Assembly: GCF_000717245.1 (NCBI RefSeq)
Contig: NZ_JNYQ01000001.1
Coordinates: forward strand, 744,001-808,000
Reading direction: 5' to 3'
Origin: Kitasatospora papulosa
Lineage (GTDB): Bacteria; Actinomycetota; Actinomycetes; Streptomycetales; Streptomycetaceae
DNA length: 64,000 nucleotides
Part shown: piece by piece, positions 59,350 through 64,000 of the stretch
Position numbering within the stretch: position 1 is the first letter of the stretch
Layout: each line of letters opens with the position of its first letter
The notes under the pieces: generated by a model
Told to the model about the DNA's origin: nothing
Seen by the model: only the letters and a program-made list of their open reading frames with translations
The model's database searches: none
Position numbers and translations under genes: made by a program

Positions 59350-59979
59350 ATGTCACCTCACAGGACCCCCGACTCCAGCCGCCGCAGCGACCGCTCCCGC
59401 CGCGCGATCCACGAAGCCGCGCTCGCCCTCGTCGGCGAGGTGGGGTACGCCCGGACGACCATCGAGGGCATCGCCGCCCGCGCCGGGGTCGGCAAGCAGA
59501 CCATCTACCGCTGGTGGCCGTCGAAGGCGGCCGTGCTCCTGGACGCGTTCCTCGACATGGCCGCCCGGCAGGCGGCGGAGGCGGACGCCTCCGGCGGAGG
59601 CGGCGAGGGAGGCATCCCCGACACCGGCGATCTGGCCACGGACCTCAAGCTGGTCCTGCGCGCCACGGTCGACGAACTGAACGACCCCGCGACCGAGGCG
59701 CCCACCCGCGCCCTGACCGCCGAAGGTGTCGTGGATCCGGTCCTCGGGGCCCAGTTCGTCGAGAGTCTGCTCGAACCGCAGCTCCAGTTGTATGTCACAC
59801 GGCTGCGGGCCGGCCAGGAGTCCGGCGAGGTGCGCGCGGACGTCGATCCACGGGTCGCCGTGGAGCTCCTGGTCGCCCCTCTCGCCCACCGCTGGCTGCT
59901 CAGAACGCTCCCGCTCACCCACGCCTACGCGGACGCCGTCGTCGACCACGCCCTCCGGGGACTCTCGGCCCGCGGCTGA
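59350..59979 (+). CDS. TetR family regulator
   Basis: A 209-residue repressor with SRRAIHEAALALVGEVGYAR, TTIEGIAARAGVGKQTIYRWW, then a C-terminal domain like TetR_C_16 (LVLRATVDELNDPATEAPTR). It is divergent from the ddaH gene across 195 bases and could regulate it. The ATG at 59350 fits the family N-terminus. The ligand is unknown. Confidence 0.86.
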   Translation: MSPHRTPDSSRRSDRSRRAIHEAALALVGEVGYARTTIEGIAARAGVGKQTIYRWWPSKAAVLLDAFLDMAARQAAEADASGGGGEGGIPDTGDLATDLKLVLRATVDELNDPATEAPTRALTAEGVVDPVLGAQFVESLLEPQLQLYVTRLRAGQESGEVRADVDPRVAVELLVAPLAHRWLLRTLPLTHAYADAVVDHALRGLSARG

Positions 59980-60120
59980 ATCCGGCCATGATCCCCATGA
60001 CCCTCCGTACACGCAAGGAAGCCACCGCGTGACCGTCGGGGTACCCGCTTGGCCACTTCGGCCACCCGAGGAGCAGGATGGTGCGACCATGGACGGGTAA
60101 CCACTCAGGTGAGGGGATAG

Positions 60121-60864
60121 ATGGGCGCCGATTCCGGCCGCTATCGCGGCACAGAGGGCAGGATTTCCCAGTGGCTGCGCAGGCGGCCCAAACCGCAGCC
60201 GGAGGCCGACGACGCGGCGCGGCTGGAGCTGCTCCTGGCCGTCGCGGAGGCAGGAATGCCGATCTCACCCGCCGCGCATCCGTCCGGCTACCGATGTTCC
60301 TGCGAACGCATCGGCTGCCCCACGCCCGCGCGGCATCCCATCTCCTTCGCCTGGCAGACGCAGTCCACGACGGACCGCGGCCAGATCGAGCGGTGGGCGG
60401 CCAACCAGCCGCTGGCCAACTTCATCACCGCCACCGGCATGATCCACGACGTCCTCGACGTCCCCCTCGCCGCCGGGCAGGCCGCGCTCGACCGGCTCAC
60501 CGCCGCGGGCATCGACGTCGGGCCCGTGGCCCGGTCCGGTGCCGACCGGATGCTCTTCTTCACCGCCACCCGCGGCACACCGGACGACGAGGACGAGTGG
60601 TGGCCGTGCGAGCTGGACTGCCACCCCGAGACCATGGACGAGCATCCCGGTCTCCGCTGGCACTGCCGGGGCAGCTACGTCCTCCTGCCCCCCGCGAGGC
60701 TTCCCGGTGATCTGGACGTGCACTGGATCCGCGGACCGGAGAACCCGCTGCCCGACCCGCTGACCCTGCTGGAGACCCTCACCGACGCCTGCGCGCAGTA
60801 CGCGGACACGGCCGACGAAGGCGAGCTCGACCACGGATCGGTGGCCTGGCCGCTCAGCCGCTGA
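60121..60864 (+). CDS. Bifunctional DNA primase/polymerase-like protein with degenerate active site
   Basis: A 247-residue protein with the prim-pol fold: YRCSCERIGCPTPARHPI, a Cys-rich entry, RWAANQPLANFITATGMI, and a SGADRMLFFTATRG segment. The first catalytic motif, normally LDVD, reads LDVPLAAG, and the SGG-x-H motif reads SGADRM. So metal-binding Asp and the nucleotide-binding His appear lost. The family name suggests DNA synthesis, but this copy may only bind nucleic acid. The ATG at 60121 has GAGGGG upstream. No mobile or replication genes are near. Confidence 0.78.
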   Translation: MGADSGRYRGTEGRISQWLRRRPKPQPEADDAARLELLLAVAEAGMPISPAAHPSGYRCSCERIGCPTPARHPISFAWQTQSTTDRGQIERWAANQPLANFITATGMIHDVLDVPLAAGQAALDRLTAAGIDVGPVARSGADRMLFFTATRGTPDDEDEWWPCELDCHPETMDEHPGLRWHCRGSYVLLPPARLPGDLDVHWIRGPENPLPDPLTLLETLTDACAQYADTADEGELDHGSVAWPLSR

Positions 60865-60871
60865 GGATGTG

Positions 60872-60904
60872 ACGGCCCGGCCACCGCGGGACCCGCCGGG
60901 CCGT
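60872..60904. terminator. Terminator between convergent genes
   Basis: ACGGCCCGGC pairs with GCCGGGCCGT around a 13-base loop. It lies between the primase-like gene and the convergent lipoprotein gene. Confidence 0.7.
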
Positions 60905-60940
60905 CCGGGGCCGCGGCTCCGGACGTGCCGTCCGCAGCTG

Positions 60941-61942
60941 TCAGGACCCCTGGGCCGCGACCAGACCGGGCAGCCGGTTCAGCACGCGTACCCGGCCGCC
61001 GGTGCCCCCGTCCGCGCCCTTCGGCGGTACGTAGACCAGCTGACTGGAGACCCGCTCCTTGGTGAGGGTGCTCTTCACCTCACCGGTCAGCAGCGCCCGC
61101 ACGTCCGCCGTCACCGTCGGACGCAGCCCCTCGGCAGCCGTCTGCCGCTCGAAGTGCTTGCTGCTGAAGAAGACCAGTGCCCCGCCGTCCTCCGTCGTCA
61201 GGCCGAGGGGCGCGAACGTCCCGGAATCCAGCTCCTGGTCGATGTACTGGTACGAGAAGCCCGCTCTGCGGGTGTTCTTCCGGGCGTCCCGCCAGCCCGA
61301 GGTCATCGACCCCGGGGCGAACACGTCCGGCGCGCCGTCGGTGAGGTAGTCCGTGTACGTCGTGCTCAGGTCCGCCGGCGGGGTGGCCAGCGCGGCGTCC
61401 GTGTCCGCGGAGGGGACGGGCTCGGCCCAGCCGTCGGCGTCCTTACGGAACTTCGGGATCTCGGACGGTGAGGCGACCGCCAGATAGGCGGCCTTCCACG
61501 GCGCGTCCGGCCCGGTGCGGACGAACGCCAGCAGCCAGCGGGTGTCCGCCTTCTCGCTGTCCTGGTCGCGGTTGGAGTCGGTGTCCGCGAGGAACCAGCG
61601 CGGCCAGCCCGCCTTCTTGGGGATGGTGTACGACGCGTCGGTCAGCTCCAGCGGCTCGTGCTCGGGGTTGCCCTGCGGGTTGTTCTTGCGCCGCGCGGCC
61701 AGACCGGCCTGGTTGATCGCACCGAGCGAACCGGTCACCCGGTCCTCGTCGAGCGCCGGATCGTACGCCTTGTCGGCCTTGTTGTAGGCGGCGGTGAAGT
61801 CCTCGAGTGCCTTCGCGGCCTCGGCCTTCGTGGCTCCCGGTACTACTTCCAGTTCACCGTGTACCGTCACGCAGCCGCTCGCCGTCACGACCAGTACCGT
61901 TGTCGTCGCGAGCCCCGCCGCCAGTCGACCCAGCCTTCTCAT
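60941..61942 (-). CDS. Lipoprotein of unknown function, overlapping efeU
   Basis: A 333-residue lipoprotein with the lipobox TASGC after a hydrophobic signal. The mature part has no recognised domain; it contains AYNKADKAYDPALDEDRVTG, GWPRWFLADTDSNRDQDSEK and YQYIDQELDSGTFAPLG. The start ATG at 61942 lies 89 bases inside the 3' end of efeU in another frame, so the signal peptide is encoded on top of the EfeU tail. The two genes are probably co-transcribed, which suggests a role near the iron importer, but this is not proven. Confidence 0.75.
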   Translation of the reverse strand: MRRLGRLAAGLATTTVLVVTASGCVTVHGELEVVPGATKAEAAKALEDFTAAYNKADKAYDPALDEDRVTGSLGAINQAGLAARRKNNPQGNPEHEPLELTDASYTIPKKAGWPRWFLADTDSNRDQDSEKADTRWLLAFVRTGPDAPWKAAYLAVASPSEIPKFRKDADGWAEPVPSADTDAALATPPADLSTTYTDYLTDGAPDVFAPGSMTSGWRDARKNTRRAGFSYQYIDQELDSGTFAPLGLTTEDGGALVFFSSKHFERQTAAEGLRPTVTADVRALLTGEVKSTLTKERVSSQLVYVPPKGADGGTGGRVRVLNRLPGLVAAQGS

Positions 61943-62789
61943 CCGTTGCCTTCTGCGCCTTCTGATCCGTCGTCCGCACTGACCGCCTGAACCCTACCGG
62001 GGCGAGGAACAGCGCGAGCGTGGGGATGAGATACAGCGCCCACACCGTGACCTGAAGGACGGTCGGGTCCGCCTGGAAGTTGAAGACGCCCTTGAGCAGG
62101 GTGCCGTACCAGCTGTCCGGCGGGATCGTGCTCGTGACGTCGAACGCCTTGTTACCCAGACCGCCGAGGAAGCGCGCCTCCTGCAGGTCGTGCACGCCGT
62201 AGGCCAGCACTCCCGCCGCCACCACCACGAGCATGCCGCCGGTCCAGGTGAAGAACTTCGACAGGTTGATCTTCAGCGCGCCCCGGTAGAACAGCCAGCT
62301 CAGCACGACCGCGGTCGCGATGCCCAGCAGCACCCCGATCAGCGGCGACGACGACCCCTCACCGCTGGCCCGCACCGACGCCCACACGAACAGCGCGGTC
62401 TCCAGGCCCTCACGGCCCACCGCCAGGAAGGCGGTGGCGACCAGGGCGCCCGTGCCCATCGCGAGGGCCGAGTCCAGCTTGCCGTGCAGCTCCTTCTTCA
62501 GGTGCCGCGCGGTACGCCGCATCCAGAACACCATCCAGGTCACGAGCCCGACGGCGATGATCGACAGCGAGCCGCCGAGCATCTCCTGCGCCTCGAACGT
62601 CAGCTCCTGGGAACCGAATTCGAGCGCCGCGCCGAACGCCAGCGAGATGGTGCAGGCGATGGCGATGCCGGTCCACACCGGGCGCAGCGCGTCGCGGCGC
62701 CCGGTCTTGACCAGGTAGGCGACGAGGATGCAGACGACCAGGCCGGCCTCCAGGCCCTCGCGCAGGCCGATCAGATAGTTGCCGAACAT
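61854..62789 (-). CDS. efeU: EfeU/FTR1-type iron permease
   Basis: A 311-residue membrane permease with seven spans. The two iron-binding REGLE motifs are present: LREGLEAGLVV at residues 9-19 and VGREGLETALFV at about 136-147. EfeU moves ferric or ferrous iron across the membrane with EfeO and EfeB. A charged Gln/Lys/Gly/Arg-rich tail follows the last span and overlaps the lipoprotein gene. The ATG at 62789 has GGAAGGA upstream. It follows efeB by 61 bases. Confidence 0.92.
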   Translation of the reverse strand: MFGNYLIGLREGLEAGLVVCILVAYLVKTGRRDALRPVWTGIAIACTISLAFGAALEFGSQELTFEAQEMLGGSLSIIAVGLVTWMVFWMRRTARHLKKELHGKLDSALAMGTGALVATAFLAVGREGLETALFVWASVRASGEGSSSPLIGVLLGIATAVVLSWLFYRGALKINLSKFFTWTGGMLVVVAAGVLAYGVHDLQEARFLGGLGNKAFDVTSTIPPDSWYGTLLKGVFNFQADPTVLQVTVWALYLIPTLALFLAPVGFRRSVRTTDQKAQKATDEKAGSTGGGARDDNGTGRDGERLRDGTR

Positions 62790-62850
62790 GCCGGTCCTTC
62801 CAGGGTGCGGATCATGAGAACGGTGTCCGGGCCGCGCGGGCCCGTCCGGG

Positions 62851-64000
62851 TCAGGCGAACAGCGCCCGGCCCCACCAGTCGTCCGCGTCACGGACGCCGG
62901 GCGGAACGGCGAAGACCGCCGAACCCACGTGCTGGATGTATTCGTTGAGCGCGTCCGAGGCGGCGAGGCGGCGCTGCACCGGGATGAAGCCCCTGCGGAC
63001 GTCCCGCTGGTAGGCGAGGAAGAACAGGCCCGCGTCGAGCCTGCCCAGTCCGTCGGTGCCGTCGGTGAAGGAGTAGCCGCGGCGGAGGATCGTCGCCCCG
63101 TCGTTGCTGTCCGGGTGGGCCAGGCGTACGTGCGCGGTCGGCAGCATCGCCTTCAGGAACGGTTCGTCCCGCTCCTTCGCCTTCCCGACCGGGGCGCCCT
63201 CGCCCTTGTCACGGCCGAAGATGTCCTCCTGCTCCTGCAGAGGGGCCCGGTCCCACGTCTCGATGTGCATACGGATGCGCCGGGCCACCAGGTACGACCC
63301 GCCGGCCATCCAGTCGGTGCCGTCCGCGGCGCCGGCCCACACGTGCTTCGTCAGGGCGGCCTCGTCCGTGCCCGCGATGTTCCGGGTGCCGTCCTTGAAC
63401 CCCATCATGTTGCGCGGGGTCTGGGTGCCCGGCGTCGTCGAGGACGTCTTGCCGAACCCCAGCTGCGACCAGCGCACGGCCGTGCGTCCCATCCCGATCC
63501 TGGCGAGGTTCCTGATGGCGTGCACGGCGACCTGCGGGTCGTCGGCACAGGCCTGTACGCACAGGTCCCCGCCGCTGCGCGCCGCGTCCAGGTTGTCGCC
63601 GGGGAACTTCGGCAGGTCCACCAGGGCCTCGGGCCGCCGGTCCTCCAGACCGAAGCGGTCCTCGGCGAACAGGGACGGGCCGAAGCCGATGGTGAGCGTC
63701 AGCCGGGACGGCCTGAGCCCCAGCGCCTCACCCGTGTCGTCCGGCGGCGCCTCCGCGGCCCCTCCGTACGCGCCCTCGCCGACGGCGCGTCCCGCCGTCA
63801 TCCGCTCGGCGGCCCGGGTCCACTCCCTGAGGAGGGCCATCAGTTCCGCCCTGTCCTTCGTGGTCACGTCGAACGCGGCGAAGTGCAGCCTGTCCTGCAC
63901 GGCGGTGGCGATCCCCGCCTGGTGCGCCCCGTGGAAGGGCACCGCCGCGCCGCTGTCCGACGCCGGCTCCGTGTCCCCGCCGGAGCGCACCGCGGCGACC
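62851..64000 (-). CDS. efeB: EfeB deferrochelatase/peroxidase, DyP-type (5' end cut by window)
   Basis: The visible 383 codons encode most of a dye-decolorizing peroxidase that frees iron from heme or oxidises ferrous iron for EfeU. It has MMGFKDGTRNIAGTD with the GxxDG heme motif, HIETWDRAPLQEQEDIFGR, LPTAHVRLAHPD, and RRGYSFTDG with the distal Arg. The frame stays open to the window edge, so the real start and the usual Tat signal lie outside. A GTG at 63990 is not a good start. It is followed by efeU; efeO probably lies to the right. Confidence 0.9.
   Translation of the reverse strand, partial: VAAVRSGGDTEPASDSGAAVPFHGAHQAGIATAVQDRLHFAAFDVTTKDRAELMALLREWTRAAERMTAGRAVGEGAYGGAAEAPPDDTGEALGLRPSRLTLTIGFGPSLFAEDRFGLEDRRPEALVDLPKFPGDNLDAARSGGDLCVQACADDPQVAVHAIRNLARIGMGRTAVRWSQLGFGKTSSTTPGTQTPRNMMGFKDGTRNIAGTDEAALTKHVWAGAADGTDWMAGGSYLVARRIRMHIETWDRAPLQEQEDIFGRDKGEGAPVGKAKERDEPFLKAMLPTAHVRLAHPDSNDGATILRRGYSFTDGTDGLGRLDAGLFFLAYQRDVRRGFIPVQRRLAASDALNEYIQHVGSAVFAVPPGVRDADDWWGRALFA

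Noticed and set aside
1..64000. CRISPR array or mobile element
   Set aside because: No regularly spaced long direct repeats, transposase, integrase or terminal inverted repeats were seen.

Overview
The window is chromosomal DNA from a high-GC actinomycete, almost certainly a Streptomyces. The evidence is third-position G/C coding throughout, many GTG and a few TTG starts, four-base ATGA/GTGA gene overlaps, a full conservon (sensor kinase, roadblock protein, DUF742 protein, GTPase, P450), a class A RNase P RNA, an iron box of the actinomycete DmdR/DtxR type and a rare TTA codon in a regulatory gene. No transposases, phage genes, CRISPR arrays or tRNAs were seen. The gene content looks like a core chromosome arm with many small transport, regulatory and metabolic units.

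Layout, left to right. (1) 1-4200, minus strand: four translationally coupled genes behind a cobalamin-type riboswitch. They encode an alpha/alpha-toroid surface protein, an SCO2322-family surface protein, an EcfT permease and a tandem EcfA ATPase cut by the window edge; this looks like a B12/corrinoid or cobalt ECF importer. (2) 4351-7484: a small lipoprotein, then a secreted PHB depolymerase divergent from 3-hydroxybutyrate dehydrogenase, with a short tandem repeat between them. (3) 7547-16084: a GAF/PucR regulator, an alpha/beta hydrolase, a complete branched-chain-amino-acid-type ABC importer (LivM, H, F, G, K) and a KstR-like TetR regulator with a matching operator. (4) 16139-19306: an operon of glycosyltransferase, methyltransferase and toroid protein. 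(5) 19416-26408: membrane proteins, an amidase, a methyltransferase, two divergent MFS exporters and a 58-aa ORF. (6) 26520-29474: a beta-propeller-like protein divergent from an iron-box-controlled siderophore-binding lipoprotein. (7) 29559-36669: a housekeeping run of Nif3-like protein, zinc-ribbon protein (probable CTG start), RNase H/acid phosphatase, KDPG aldolase, YaaA, an RNB ribonuclease frameshifted by a 5-bp duplication, a TetR regulator and rnpB.

(8) 37073-42489: a conservon whose P450 lacks the ExxR arginine (CYP157-like), convergent with a class I terpene synthase; the kinase gene has a TTA codon, so it is a candidate for bldA control. (9) 42932-51365: PPOX and GNAT proteins, a family 2 glycosyltransferase, a divergent TetR/MFS pair (the MFS gene is frameshifted in a G tract), aldo/keto reductase, DUF574-type methyltransferase, PhzF and a secreted lamin-tail protein. 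(10) 51503-60864: SDR, Tat-exported PhoD phosphatase, Gfo/Idh/MocA oxidoreductase, Bcr/CflA exporter, Rsm22-like methyltransferase, VOC protein, DDAH, TetR, and a primase/polymerase-like protein with degenerate catalytic motifs. (11) 60941-64000: the EfeB and EfeU part of a ferrous iron/heme uptake operon, with a lipoprotein gene that overlaps efeU out of frame by 89 bp.

The most interesting points are the riboswitch-controlled ECF/toroid system, the ExxR-less P450 next to a terpene synthase in a conservon, the KstR-like regulator and operator beside a Liv-type importer, and two frameshifts in repeat tracts, which may be real or may be assembly errors.
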